A DNA stretch of 20,481 nucleotides. Source: a virus. The stretch is taken from positions 1 through 20,481 of IMG/VR virus record IMGVR_UViG_3300046008_001357; one strand, given 5' to 3'. Below the pieces are notes generated by a model that searched no databases, was not told where the DNA came from, and worked only from the letters and a program-made list of their open reading frames with translations. This document shows positions 1 to 6,581 of the stretch, piece by piece. The position numbers were made by a program, and so were the translations under genes. The first letter of the stretch is position 1; every line of letters begins with the position of its first letter.

Positions 1-59
<59 letters not shown>

Positions 60-65
60 ATAAAA

Positions 66-1145
66 TCAAGCCCTGTGGCGATTTAAGGTCTTAGGGCTTT
101 TTTGTTGGTGTGCCATAATTCCGCCATGAGCAGACTTTTCAGATTCACTACGCTGGTTCAAATTCGCCGCATAACCTGCTAAATGTTGATGCGACAAATG
201 AGCGTACCGCTTAACCATTTCACCATCAGCCCAACCACCCATTTCTTGAAGCGCGTGCAGTGGAGTTCCACTTTGAACATGCCAGCTTGCCCATGTGTGC
301 CGCAAATCGTGCCAACGAAAATTCTCAATACCCGCTCGTTTTAATGCTTTATGCCATGCGTGATTATTGGCTCGTGTCACTGGTTCGCCTTTGTAGGTAA
401 AAACAAATGTTTTATTTCCACCAATTTGTTCACGAATCACAGCTAAAGCATCATCATTCAATGGAACAGCTATAGCGCGTTTTCCTTTTGCTTGGTCAGC
501 ATGAATCCATGCACAACGCCTATTTAAATCAACTTGAGACCATTCAAGTTGAGTGACGTTTGTTTCACGCAGTCCTGTTGCCAATGTAAAACGCATCATC
601 GCGGCTAAGTGAGGTGGTAATTCAGATAATAGCGCGTCAGCTTCATCGTGAGTTAACCAACGCACTCTTTTACTTGCCTCTGGTAATAAACGAATATGCG
701 GAGCTTTATCTATCCACTCCCATTCATTAACCGCCCGTTTCAAAATTGCCCGTGTAACTGCAAGAACACGATTAACAGTGGCATTTGTCACACCATCAGC
801 AATTTTTTTCTGTTTTACCGTTTCGATAACTGTTTTATTTATAGCCGACAGTTCCATTCCATGTAAGTGTTGGTGAAGCCAACGCAAATGAACCTTGTCA
901 TCACGCAGGCTTTTTTTATGCGCCTGCTCTTTGAGCCATCGTGTTACTGCATCTTCCCAATGATAAATGGGTTTATCGCCTAAATTTACTTCGCGCCACG
1001 ATTGCGCTTTGATCTTATCGTGGAGTTCTTGTGCTTGCTGCTTGTCGCTAGTCCCAGCAGACTGGCGTATTCTCCGCCCGTTTGGCGCGATGAAGTCGAT
1101 GTAGTAACAGTCGCTTCGGTCGTCTTTTCTTTTGTAGATTGCCAT
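66..1145 (-). CDS. int: Tyrosine-recombinase integrase
   Basis: This 359-aa phage integrase catalyses site-specific strand exchange between phage and host att sites. There is an N-terminal arm-binding region, then a core-binding SAM-like domain (about residues 60-145), then the catalytic domain (about 160-320). The catalytic set is visible: Arg193 in ATGLRETN, a lysine in the beta-hairpin KGKRAIAVPL (about 220-222), HDLRH with His279 and Arg282, Trp305 in GGW replacing the second His, and nucleophile Tyr314 in VKRYAHLS. The C-terminal tail beyond about residue 330 is polar and variable. The gene converges on the tRNA-Thr 3' end, its likely target. Its start overlaps the end of the HTH gene 986-1357 by about 160 bases in another frame, so the two are probably co-transcribed. 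No inactivating lesion is seen. Confidence 0.95.
   Translation of the reverse strand: MAIYKRKDDRSDCYYIDFIAPNGRRIRQSAGTSDKQQAQELHDKIKAQSWREVNLGDKPIYHWEDAVTRWLKEQAHKKSLRDDKVHLRWLHQHLHGMELSAINKTVIETVKQKKIADGVTNATVNRVLAVTRAILKRAVNEWEWIDKAPHIRLLPEASKRVRWLTHDEADALLSELPPHLAAMMRFTLATGLRETNVTQLEWSQVDLNRRCAWIHADQAKGKRAIAVPLNDDALAVIREQIGGNKTFVFTYKGEPVTRANNHAWHKALKRAGIENFRWHDLRHTWASWHVQSGTPLHALQEMGGWADGEMVKRYAHLSHQHLAGYAANLNQRSESEKSAHGGIMAHQQKSPKTLNRHRA
68..103 (+). terminator. Rho-independent terminator, probably for the tRNA-Thr transcript
   Basis: The stem AAGCCCT (68-74) / AGGGCTT (93-99) is followed by a T-run (98-103). It reads on the plus strand away from the tRNA and lies inside the last codons of the minus-strand integrase. 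It would stop tRNA transcription from running antisense into the integrase. Confidence 0.6.
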
Positions 1146-1357
1146 CTTGGTTGCTCCTTAGTGTTATCAGCTACTAAGTGCAAACCGCCGCCCGTAGAAT
1201 ACTGTTGTGTGATGTGTCGAACAAGATTTTGTTCAATAAATACCCACCGTCTGCCGATTTTCGCGCCTTCAATTTTTTTACTGATTGCAAGTTGGCGCAT
1301 AGTTTCGGGATGGACTTTGAGAAAGTCAGCGGCTTGTTTTAAGTCTAGTGTTTTCAT
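986..1357 (-). CDS. Excisionase-like helix-turn-helix DNA-binding protein
   Basis: The product is 123 aa from the ATG at 1357 (MKTLDLKQAADFLKVHPET). The upstream in-frame ATG at 1405 would place the start inside a terminator stem, whereas GGAAT lies just before 1357. Residues 1-50 form a MerR/excisionase-type winged HTH (HTH_17 family): LKQAADFLKVHPETMRQLA is the HTH and KIGRRWVFI the wing. The remaining 70 residues are polar, with many Ser, Thr and Lys, and look disordered. Small HTH proteins directly upstream of phage integrases often act as recombination directionality factors, and this is the inferred role. The long overlap with int suggests coupled translation. A terminator hairpin sits immediately upstream (1370-1408), so expression would depend on read-through. 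Confidence 0.75.
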   Translation of the reverse strand: MKTLDLKQAADFLKVHPETMRQLAISKKIEGAKIGRRWVFIEQNLVRHITQQYSTGGGLHLVADNTKEQPRWQSTKEKTTEATVTTSTSSRQTGGEYASLLGLATSSKHKNSTIRSKRNRGAK

Positions 1358-1369
1358 TTTTATTCCAAT

Positions 1370-1408
1370 AAAAAAGCCCTGCCACTCAGTTGAAGTAAGT
1401 AGCAAGGC
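1370..1408 (-). terminator. Terminator/attenuator directly ahead of the excisionase-like gene
   Basis: Read on the minus strand, the stem GCCTTGCTAC (1408-1399) pairs fully with GTGGCAGGGC (1385-1376; two G-T wobbles) and is followed by six T (1375-1370). The T-run ends 12 bases before the ATG at 1357, leaving no room for a promoter between them. This fits attenuation better than simple operon termination. Confidence 0.7.
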
Positions 1409-1462
1409 AATTGTTAAAATTCACAGGACACGACTAACGATTTTTCGCTGTTATTCACAGCA

Positions 1463-1575
1463 GTGAGAGGTGTCTCGCCGCCCTGATTGCGCGAGGTTTT
1501 TCAAGTCACACCCACTCTCACGCTTGGATGCCAACATTTCTACGCTTTCACGTCCGTAACGTCGCACGGTTAAAA
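1463..1575 (-). ncRNA. Structured RNA, candidate C4-type antisense RNA
   Basis: This non-coding stretch lies between the 41-aa gene and the attenuator of the excisionase-like gene. On the minus strand GTGAGAG (1521-1515) pairs with CTCTCAC (1469-1463), enclosing GTGT/ACAC and an inner CTCGC/GCGAG stem. The upstream part holds GACGTTACGGACGTG and GAAATGTTGGCATCC. Layout and wording resemble the C4 antisense RNA of P1/P7-type phages, which represses antirepressor genes. That identification rests on memory of the family and was not searched. The structure is directly visible; the function is inferred. Confidence 0.4.
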
Positions 1576-1578
1576 ATA

Positions 1579-1704
1579 TCAAAGCAACTTTCTCTTTTTG
1601 GCTTCTGCTTTCAATTCTTTAAGTTCACGCGCCATCTTTTTGATTGTGGCAAAGTGTGTGTAAATCAGGCTTATCAAAGTATTGTCAGTTAAATCAGTCA
1701 TCAT
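1579..1704 (-). CDS. Small basic hypothetical protein (41 aa)
   Basis: The reading frame starts ATGATG at 1704 and ends TGA at 1579. The product begins MMTDLTDNTLISLIYTHFAT and finishes with a Lys/Glu-rich helix (KKMARELKELKAEAKKRKLL) suited to a short coiled coil. Its start overlaps the end of the 47-aa gene (1694-1837) by 11 bases, the mark of translational coupling in a compact phage operon. No family is recognised. The case for a real gene is the chain of overlaps from 2928 down to 1579 on one strand. Confidence 0.5.
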   Translation of the reverse strand: MMTDLTDNTLISLIYTHFATIKKMARELKELKAEAKKRKLL

Positions 1705-1837
1705 TTTTGCGTCCCGTTTTTGAGTGCATAACGTTTTTAATTCTTGTGGCGCGTTCACCTGACAATCTATCGGCTTCGCTAGTTCTTGGCGGAATCACAA
1801 AACCTTTCCCCCAGTTGTGTTTTTTCTTTTCACTCAT
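1694..1837 (-). CDS. Small basic hypothetical protein (47 aa)
   Basis: This starts at ATG 1837 in an ATGA overlap with the stop of the DUF3102 gene and ends TGA at 1694, overlapping the next 41-aa gene. The product opens MSEKKKHNWGKGFVIPPRTS, then has a basic stretch (RATRIKN) and a polar tail. No family is recognised. The 4-base stop/start overlap is strong evidence that it is translated with its upstream neighbour. Confidence 0.6.
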   Translation of the reverse strand: MSEKKKHNWGKGFVIPPRTSEADRLSGERATRIKNVMHSKTGRKNDD

Positions 1838-2928
1838 GCGTAAGCCTCATCAACGTTTTCCAAAATGGTTTCAAGATCCACGAGTTCGCCAATTAACGCA
1901 TTAGATTCAAGCGGTGATTTTTCATCGCGCCACGCACTCATTTGTTTTTTGAGTTTTGAAACTGCAAAGTAAATTGCGTCCCAATCACCAACAACTTCGG
2001 CAGGAATCACGTTAGTGTCGAAAGCATCGGAAAAGCTCACGGTTAAAAATGACAGGTTGTCTTTGATGCGCTCGATTGCTTTTTTGTGGATTTGTAAGTA
2101 TCCAACTTCACGTTCAAGCGACATTTCAACTTCGCGCAATTTCTCAATATCACGATTGTGCATTTCGATTTGATACTGCTTTTTTTCAATTTCGTTTTGC
2201 ATTGCTGATAATTCACGCCTTACGCCCTCTGAAATCGCTTTGGCTTGCTCTTTTTTCAGGCGTTCAAGTTCTGCAACTGCATTTTCAGCTTTGCGTTTTT
2301 CGTCAGCGATGGCTTGTTGGTTTTCAAGAATTAGTTTTGCTTTTTCTTCGCTGACTTTGGCATCAATCAATGATTGGTCACGATTTCGTAATTCTTCGTT
2401 TTGTTTTTCAACGGCATCAACGGTTAATTTTTGAAAGCGTACCTTTGCTTCAGCTTCATCGAGGCGTTGCACTTTTGACATTAGATCGTTTTGCAAGGCT
2501 TGTTTTGATGCTTGTAAATCAGCGGCTTCTTTTTTCAAGCGTTGAATTTCTTTGATTGTGACATCTTCGCCTGCTTCGATTTTTGCGGTGACGACTTCAT
2601 TAACTGATTCGTCGGCTGTCATTAGCTCCATCATTTGTGTTACAGATGGCAAAAGTGCCGTCAACGGCACATTTGAATTTAAAAGTTCAGGTCGTGCTGT
2701 TGCCAATCTCATGTATTTACTTGCTGTTGAGTATGGCAATTTACAATTCTCGTTTAACCAAGATTTAAACTCCCCGTGATTGCATTGCGCTTTTGCAAGC
2801 AACAATTTTTGACCACTTTTGGCGGCGTAAATCACGGCTTGATTTGCAAAGATGTTTGCTTGTTCGTTAAGTGCATCGATTTCAACGGCGAGCGTTGATA
2901 AAGACGTTAGTTGCATGTCATTACTCAT
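1834..2928 (-). CDS. DUF3102-family phage protein with long coiled coil
   Basis: The protein is 364 aa. Residues 1-80 carry the DUF3102 pattern: a helical start, then LLLAKAQCNHGEFKSWLNEN and a helix with STASKYMRLA, which resembles the HTH found in ParB/KorB-like and Rep-associated proteins. Residues about 130-290 form a long, highly charged coiled coil of Glu/Lys/Gln heptads, followed by a globular tail (about 295-364). DUF3102 proteins occur on phages and plasmids and have no proven function; DNA binding with oligomerisation is an inference. The start overlaps the upstream 156-aa gene by 8 bases and the stop overlaps the 47-aa gene by 4, so it is the centre of a tightly packed minus-strand operon. 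Confidence 0.75.
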   Translation of the reverse strand: MSNDMQLTSLSTLAVEIDALNEQANIFANQAVIYAAKSGQKLLLAKAQCNHGEFKSWLNENCKLPYSTASKYMRLATARPELLNSNVPLTALLPSVTQMMELMTADESVNEVVTAKIEAGEDVTIKEIQRLKKEAADLQASKQALQNDLMSKVQRLDEAEAKVRFQKLTVDAVEKQNEELRNRDQSLIDAKVSEEKAKLILENQQAIADEKRKAENAVAELERLKKEQAKAISEGVRRELSAMQNEIEKKQYQIEMHNRDIEKLREVEMSLEREVGYLQIHKKAIERIKDNLSFLTVSFSDAFDTNVIPAEVVGDWDAIYFAVSKLKKQMSAWRDEKSPLESNALIGELVDLETILENVDEAYA

Positions 2929-3391
2929 TAGATTTTCCCATTTCTAAAATTTCAGCCTGATAAGATCGCCATGAAAATTCAATAACTTCATCCACTCGTT
3001 TTTTGAATTTTTCATAATCATCAATAAACAGCGTTTCAACCTTGCTACAAAAATCAATACACATTTTTGTTACCTTTTTTCTGACCGATAAAATCCAGTC
3101 GGATAACAACACGTCTTGTGCCTTGTTGATTTCATCGCATGAAAAACTGCACAGCTCTTTTGTTTTGCTGTTTATTTTTAGCGTCCAGCCTTTTTCACTG
3201 GCGTATTTTTGATTGCCTTGTTTATCTAAAACGGGTGTTCCATCGCGGTTCATAAGCGGCGGGAACTTTTTAATTGCTTGCCCGAGTTCGATTTGAGCTG
3301 CTTTGCGTTGTGCAATCGCTATTTCCGTGACTGAACTGGCTCTAATCGCCAACGCTTTTTCTTTTTTACTGATTGCAACTTCTTTACTCAT
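2921..3391 (-). CDS. Hypothetical phage protein (156 aa)
   Basis: I chose the ATG at 3391 (MSKEVAISKKEKALAIRASS) because GGGGAA lies six bases upstream; the ATG at 3412 has no ribosome-binding site and sits against the T-run of a terminator. The protein is polar and largely helical. It contains KFPPLMNRDGTPVLDKQGNQ, which looks like a loop, and a lysine-rich C-terminal half (SVRKKVTKMCIDFCSKVETL). There is no signal peptide or membrane segment. I do not recognise the family. It overlaps the DUF3102 gene by 8 bases and probably works with it. A strong terminator hairpin precedes the start by about 22 bases. Confidence 0.7.
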   Translation of the reverse strand: MSKEVAISKKEKALAIRASSVTEIAIAQRKAAQIELGQAIKKFPPLMNRDGTPVLDKQGNQKYASEKGWTLKINSKTKELCSFSCDEINKAQDVLLSDWILSVRKKVTKMCIDFCSKVETLFIDDYEKFKKRVDEVIEFSWRSYQAEILEMGKSNE

Positions 3392-3412
3392 AAATTCCCC
3401 AAAAATGGACAT

Positions 3413-3447
3413 AAAAAAGCCTCGATAACTTTTCAGCTATCGAGGCT
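3413..3447 (-). terminator. Terminator/attenuator before the 156-aa gene
   Basis: A perfect 10-bp stem AGCCTCGATA/TATCGAGGCT (3418-3447) with a 10-base loop is followed on the minus strand by six T (3418-3413). The next start codon is at 3391, so transcripts reaching that gene must read through this hairpin. Confidence 0.8.
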
Positions 3448-3541
3448 AAGAGTTGTGTATCAAAAATCTATCTAAACAAAATTAAGATTAAATTTTCTTG
3501 CTAGGCAATCACGATAAAAAATCAATGCCGCGTAGTTTTCG

Positions 3542-3871
3542 TCATCTGTACCGCCTGAAACAATTGCGTGACAGATTTGAATCAGTAACCGTTACCGAAT
3601 CAGGCACGGTTATTTTGTAATGGCATGGGGCAGAAAATCCGCCTTTTCCCTCCTTTTCAAGCCACCCTAAATTTACTAATTGGGTAGTTGTTCGAGAGAT
3701 AACCATTTCGGAATAACCACTGCGTTCCGCGAGTGTTTTTCTTTTTGGAAACACCACATCTGAATTTTTAGAACGAAACGAAAACAACGCGAGTAAAACT
3801 CGTAGTTGCATTAGTGTTAATCGCCTGTCTTGAATTACCGAAACAGGTGCAAATATAAATTTTTCATCCAT
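3542..3871 (-). CDS. Winged-helix replication-type protein, possibly truncated
   Basis: The product is 109 aa. Residues 1-95 form a winged HTH of the HTH_36/replication-protein N-terminal type: LTLMQLRVLLALFSFRSKN, then FPKRKTLAERSGYSEMVISR as the HTH, and LGWLEKEGKGGFSAPCHYKI as the wing. Phage proteins of this kind usually continue with a linker and a further domain of 100 or more residues. Here the frame stops soon after VPDSVTVTDSNL. An overlapping frame stays open from about 3588 down to the stop at 3472 and encodes a plausible acidic tail (SGGTDDENYAALIFYRDCLA), so a frameshift is possible. It is the only replication-like gene in the early region. GAGG upstream fits the ATG at 3875, which stops at once, better than the one at 3871. 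Confidence 0.65.
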   Translation of the reverse strand: MDEKFIFAPVSVIQDRRLTLMQLRVLLALFSFRSKNSDVVFPKRKTLAERSGYSEMVISRTTTQLVNLGWLEKEGKGGFSAPCHYKITVPDSVTVTDSNLSRNCFRRYR

Positions 3872-4099
3872 TCATTTTTTTACCTCACTGGTTAAATAAA
3901 AATCACGTTACTCACTCAAAAGAATGAGCAACTTGCTTGTTACTTGTGTGATGAATAACCTGCCTTTTGTCATAACGTCCGTCGTGTTTGGTCACGAAAC
4001 CTAATCAAACGTTGTAACTGCCAAATTGTTAAAGAGCCGTGTAACTGTTCTAAACACTCGTTTGAATACTTAGAAAACTTACTTTTATTGTGGTTTTAG

Positions 4100-4135
4100 G
4101 CGCGGTTCAATCCCTAAAATTTGAATGAACCGCGC
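4100..4135. terminator. Strong hairpin at the end of the gp16/Cro-like gene
   Basis: A perfect 10-bp stem GCGCGGTTCA (4100-4109) / TGAACCGCGC (4126-4135) lies 15 bases past the stop of the minus-strand gene 4150-4362. Flanking bases are AT-rich on both sides (TAATTTTTA on plus, CTAAAA on minus), so it may terminate in either direction. The remaining 230 bases up to the 3542-3871 gene contain only a 21-codon minus-strand frame (ATG near 4015 region downstream) that I do not call. Confidence 0.55.
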
Positions 4136-4149
4136 TAATTTTTATTGCG

Positions 4150-4362
4150 TTACTTTTCCTTTCCTTTCGATGCGTCGATAAGGAGTTTTTTTAATTTCTC
4201 GGCTTTTTCGCCTTTCCATTTGCCGTTAAAAACTCTAAATGCGTGTGAGTGGTTAATACCGTTTTCATCACAGAATCGCGTTAATGTTTTTCCCTGTTTT
4301 AAAAATCCTATCTTCACGTTTTGTAGTTCTTTTTTACCTTTATCTTTCTGTATCTGTTGCAT
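4150..4362 (-). CDS. BcepMu gp16-like / Cro-like HTH protein
   Basis: This is a 70-aa basic protein. After a Lys-rich start it has a single HTH: KTLTRFCDENGINHSHAFRV followed by FNGKWKGEKAEKLKKLL. This matches the pattern of the phage-associated BcepMu gp16 family (short DNA-binding proteins of Mu-like phages), with the typical R-V-x-N-G after the recognition helix. It is divergent from the repressor gene, across a 100-base operator region, in the position of Cro or Ner. It has a good ribosome-binding site (GAAGGG) seven to eight bases before the ATG. The inferred role is a lytic-switch regulator acting at 4385-4441. A hairpin terminator follows. Confidence 0.7.
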   Translation of the reverse strand: MQQIQKDKGKKELQNVKIGFLKQGKTLTRFCDENGINHSHAFRVFNGKWKGEKAEKLKKLLIDASKGKEK

Positions 4363-4384
4363 TTATTTCCCTTCGTAGTACACT

Positions 4385-4441
4385 CAAATTTTGACCATTT
4401 CGGTCAACGTGGCGATAGTATGGCAAACAAATTTTGACCAT
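4385..4441. promoter_or_regulatory. Divergent early promoters and repressor operators
   Basis: The palindrome TTGACCATTTCGGTCAA (4391-4407) supplies a TTGACC -35 box on each strand. On the plus strand it pairs with GATAGT (4414-4419) at 17-base spacing toward the repressor; on the minus strand the opposing -35 serves the Cro-like gene. A 14-base exact repeat CAAATTTTGACCAT occurs at 4385-4398 and 4428-4441, 43 bases apart. Repressor and Cro-like protein probably both bind here. Confidence 0.65.
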
Positions 4442-4462
4442 GCAAGACTTTGGAGCAAAAAA

Positions 4463-4939
4463 ATGATTACCATCGGCGAAAGATTGAAAGAAGAAAGAAA
4501 CAGACTTGGATTAAGTCAGGCTGCAATCGGCGAAATTTCAGGAATTACGAAAAATTCACAAATAAATTACGAAGCAAACAAACGTTCACCAGATTCGGCA
4601 TACCTTGCAAAAATTGCCGAAATTGGCGCGGACGTGAATTACATATTGACGGGCGTTCGGGTAGCAACAATGCAAGGAACAGTTACGCCAAATAATTCGG
4701 TTGTTTCAGGTGTGATTGAAAACACACCGCAAAAAATAGATGAAAAAACAATGTTGAAGGGTGGCGGTGTTGGAAATGAGAGTTTTAGCGATGAAGATTT
4801 GCAGATATTACGAATGATTAAACGCTTGCCACCGACGCAAAAAAATTACCAAGTCAAAAATATCGAAGTGTTTTTACAATCCGCTGACGAATATGCTCGA
4901 CATATCATTCAAACGGGAGAGTTGAGAATGGCGGCTTGA
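4463..4939 (+). CDS. Phage repressor, XRE-family HTH
   Basis: The product is 158 aa from the ATG at 4463, preceded by GGAG at correct spacing; earlier in-frame starts run through the operator and are rejected. Residues 1-65 form an XRE/Cro-CI HTH (ITIGERLKEERNRLGLSQAA, with NYEANKRSPDSAYLAKIAEI), ending in the VNYILTG motif common in phage repressors. The rest is a polar linker and a helical C-terminus, with no peptidase Ser/Lys pair visible, so it is not an obvious LexA-type self-cleaving repressor. It transcribes away from the Cro-like gene and likely autoregulates through 4385-4441. Its TGA shares its A with the ATG of the TPR gene (4939), placing the TPR-HEPN pair in the lysogenic transcript. 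Confidence 0.85.
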   Translation: MITIGERLKEERNRLGLSQAAIGEISGITKNSQINYEANKRSPDSAYLAKIAEIGADVNYILTGVRVATMQGTVTPNNSVVSGVIENTPQKIDEKTMLKGGGVGNESFSDEDLQILRMIKRLPPTQKNYQVKNIEVFLQSADEYARHIIQTGELRMAA

Positions 4940-5718
4940 TGATGGAATTACAACCACAAGAAAAAACCAATGAACTGATTGAAAGACTTAATGCGGCATT
5001 GCATTGGGATATAAAAGACGAATTGCGACTAAAGCGTTTTGAAAATGAAATTAAAAATGAAATCACGCAATTGATAGCAGTGAATCCTGCGGCGGGTTAT
5101 TCCTGTCGTGGAATGCTGTGTTCGTTAAAAAAAGATATGAATGGAATTATAAAAAATCATGAATTAGCGTTATCGCTGGGATATAACGGATTTTTAGCAC
5201 ACCGTAATTATGCTGCCTCATTATTAAATGTAGGACGGGTTTTTGATGGTTTAGAATATGCACAGCGTGCGTGTGCCATTGAGAAAAAAGCCAGTATTTT
5301 AAAGTTATTGGTTTATTTGTGTGTGAGGACAGCACGATTTAAAGAATCGATTACTTACTGTCAGGAGCTTGAAAAAATGAACCCTAGCACACATGAAGAA
5401 TTAGGAACTGTTCCAAAAATTGTAGAGTTTATGAATCGTCATAATTTGACCGATGATGATGTCTCACAGTTCGTAAAACTCGCTTATGTGATTGCTGAAA
5501 AAAACCAGCTTGAAATTCAAGATTCAGAAACACAGCTTTTTCCTGATTATGACGGTGACGGTGAGTGTTTGAGTATTAGCCTGAGAATCAATACACAACC
5601 AGAACATACAGCATGTTTGTCGTGGGATTTTGCAGAAGCTATTGTTGAAACTGTTCCAGACACGAATTTGCTTTGCAAAATATCGTGTGGATTTAAAACC
5701 GCAAGGCTTGACGCATGA
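4939..5718 (+). CDS. TPR-like protein, first copy of a TPR-HEPN pair
   Basis: The product is 259 aa from the ATG at 4939 (an alternative ATG follows at 4942). A helical N-terminus leads into about three TPR-like helical hairpins (residues about 40-145), for example NHELALSLGYNGFLAHRNYA and AASLLNVGRVFDGLEYAQRA. The C-terminal 60 residues form a predicted beta domain with LSISLRINTQPEHTACLSWD. The neighbour at 10321-11100 has the same length, the same helical repeats and the same C-terminal beta/LxW pattern, so the two are diverged paralogues. The start is fused to the repressor stop (TGATG) and the stop overlaps the HEPN gene by 4 bases, so repressor, TPR and HEPN form one coupled unit expressed in the lysogen. 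The inferred role is partner or antidote of the HEPN protein. No named family is recognised beyond the TPR-like fold. Confidence 0.7.
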   Translation: MMELQPQEKTNELIERLNAALHWDIKDELRLKRFENEIKNEITQLIAVNPAAGYSCRGMLCSLKKDMNGIIKNHELALSLGYNGFLAHRNYAASLLNVGRVFDGLEYAQRACAIEKKASILKLLVYLCVRTARFKESITYCQELEKMNPSTHEELGTVPKIVEFMNRHNLTDDDVSQFVKLAYVIAEKNQLEIQDSETQLFPDYDGDGECLSISLRINTQPEHTACLSWDFAEAIVETVPDTNLLCKISCGFKTARLDA

Positions 5719-6107
5719 TAGAAGCGGGTAATTTTTTTGAAAGTGCCAAAATGCTTATTGAACAAAACGATGAGGTTGATTATCGCAATGCAATCAGTCG
5801 CTCCTATTACGCCGCTTATCATACGGCTTTGTCACTTGATGATTTAATTGAGAATCATGGTGGTATCAAAAGTAACGTAGGTGTTCACGAGCAATTAGTC
5901 TCTAAATTTGCTAATTGCCCAATGTCTGTTGCAGGCGCAATGCAGATTAAGTCACTTGGTTACATGCTGAAACGTGCAAAAGACGTAAGACGTAATGCAG
6001 ATTATTTTTTGGAGATTGATTTAACAAAAGACGACGCTAAAGAACAATTGAAAACAGTTGAAAAAATCTTATCAAAAGTAGCTGAAATTCAAAATTTATC
6101 AAATTAA
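5715..6107 (+). CDS. HEPN-domain protein, first copy
   Basis: The product is 130 aa, a single HEPN fold of the UPF0332/PF05168 type. Helix 1 is NFFESAKMLIEQNDEVDYRN, followed by the signature AISRSYYAAYHTAL (about residues 27-40). The second signature is RRNADYF (about 93-99) and the C-terminal helix is AKEQLKTVEKILSKVAEI. Many HEPN proteins are RNases with an R-x4-6-H motif; here the R-x-NADY form is present but no His follows at the expected distance, so catalysis is uncertain. It is encoded with a 4-base overlap after the TPR-like gene. HEPN proteins are commonly toxins or RNA-binding partners in two-gene modules, and that is the inferred role here. The counterpart at 11103-11468 conserves the FRNxISRxYYA and RxNADY motifs. 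Confidence 0.75.
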   Translation: MIEAGNFFESAKMLIEQNDEVDYRNAISRSYYAAYHTALSLDDLIENHGGIKSNVGVHEQLVSKFANCPMSVAGAMQIKSLGYMLKRAKDVRRNADYFLEIDLTKDDAKEQLKTVEKILSKVAEIQNLSN

Positions 6108-6177
6108 ACCAACTTTTAGCAGGGTGAATGATGGTTGGTGTGCTTGTGAATCGCTTTGCAAATAACGGGATGTAAAA

Positions 6178-6396
6178 ATGGGTGCTGTTTTAGATATAAC
6201 TGAAATGATGAAAGACGGATTTTCAACTTTTTCATTTTGGGGATTTGTATTTTTTGTTATTAGCATACTAATCATGCGCGAAATTTACTGCTGGTATGGA
6301 AAAACAAATCAGATTGTTGTGTTATTGACTGAAATTAGGAATGAGCTTAGAAAACAGAATAAGTCTGAGGCTGCTAACGTTAAGGACGATTTATGA
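6178..6396 (+). CDS. Small single-pass membrane protein
   Basis: The product is 72 aa. A polar N-terminus (about 20 residues) precedes one hydrophobic segment, FWGFVFFVISILIM (about residues 20-34), then REIYCWYGKTNQIVVLLTEI and a charged C-terminal helix. The pattern of a membrane anchor followed by R-E-I-x-C-W-Y-x-K-x-N and a short coiled helix recurs in small proteins of unknown function. It lies 70 bases behind the first TPR-HEPN pair and before a strong terminator, so it closes the repressor operon. Superinfection exclusion would fit its position but is only a guess. Confidence 0.6.
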   Translation: MGAVLDITEMMKDGFSTFSFWGFVFFVISILIMREIYCWYGKTNQIVVLLTEIRNELRKQNKSEAANVKDDL

Positions 6397-6478
6397 TTAA
6401 AAATTGTTATTTTGATGACGCTGATAAGCAATAAACAAATTTTAATAATCTAAAAAAGTCCTTTAAAGCAAATCCTAA

Positions 6479-6521
6479 AAAGCCCTGTTTCAAGTGATGA
6501 AGTCACTAGAAACAGGGCTTT
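6479..6521 (+). terminator. Terminator of the repressor/TPR-HEPN operon
   Basis: A 13-bp stem AAAGCCCTGTTTC/GAAACAGGGCTTT continues into an inner AGTGA/TCACT stem and is followed by TTTC TTG. The hairpin is nearly symmetric, so it may also act on the opposite strand. Confidence 0.8.
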
Positions 6522-6581
6522 CTTGTGTTTAATGCAAAAGTAGATAAAATCCCACCCCCGTGATTTTTAGGCGTTTATTTT

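Noticed and set aside
1002-1466. 154-codon plus-strand open frame opposite the integrase and excisionase-like genes
   Set aside because: Its sequence is Cys/Ser/Phe-rich with no motif and lies antisense to two well-supported genes and the structured RNA.
4391-4462. Longer N-terminus for the repressor from TTG at 4391
   Set aside because: It would run through the operator and promoter; the ATG at 4463 has GGAG and begins the conserved HTH domain.
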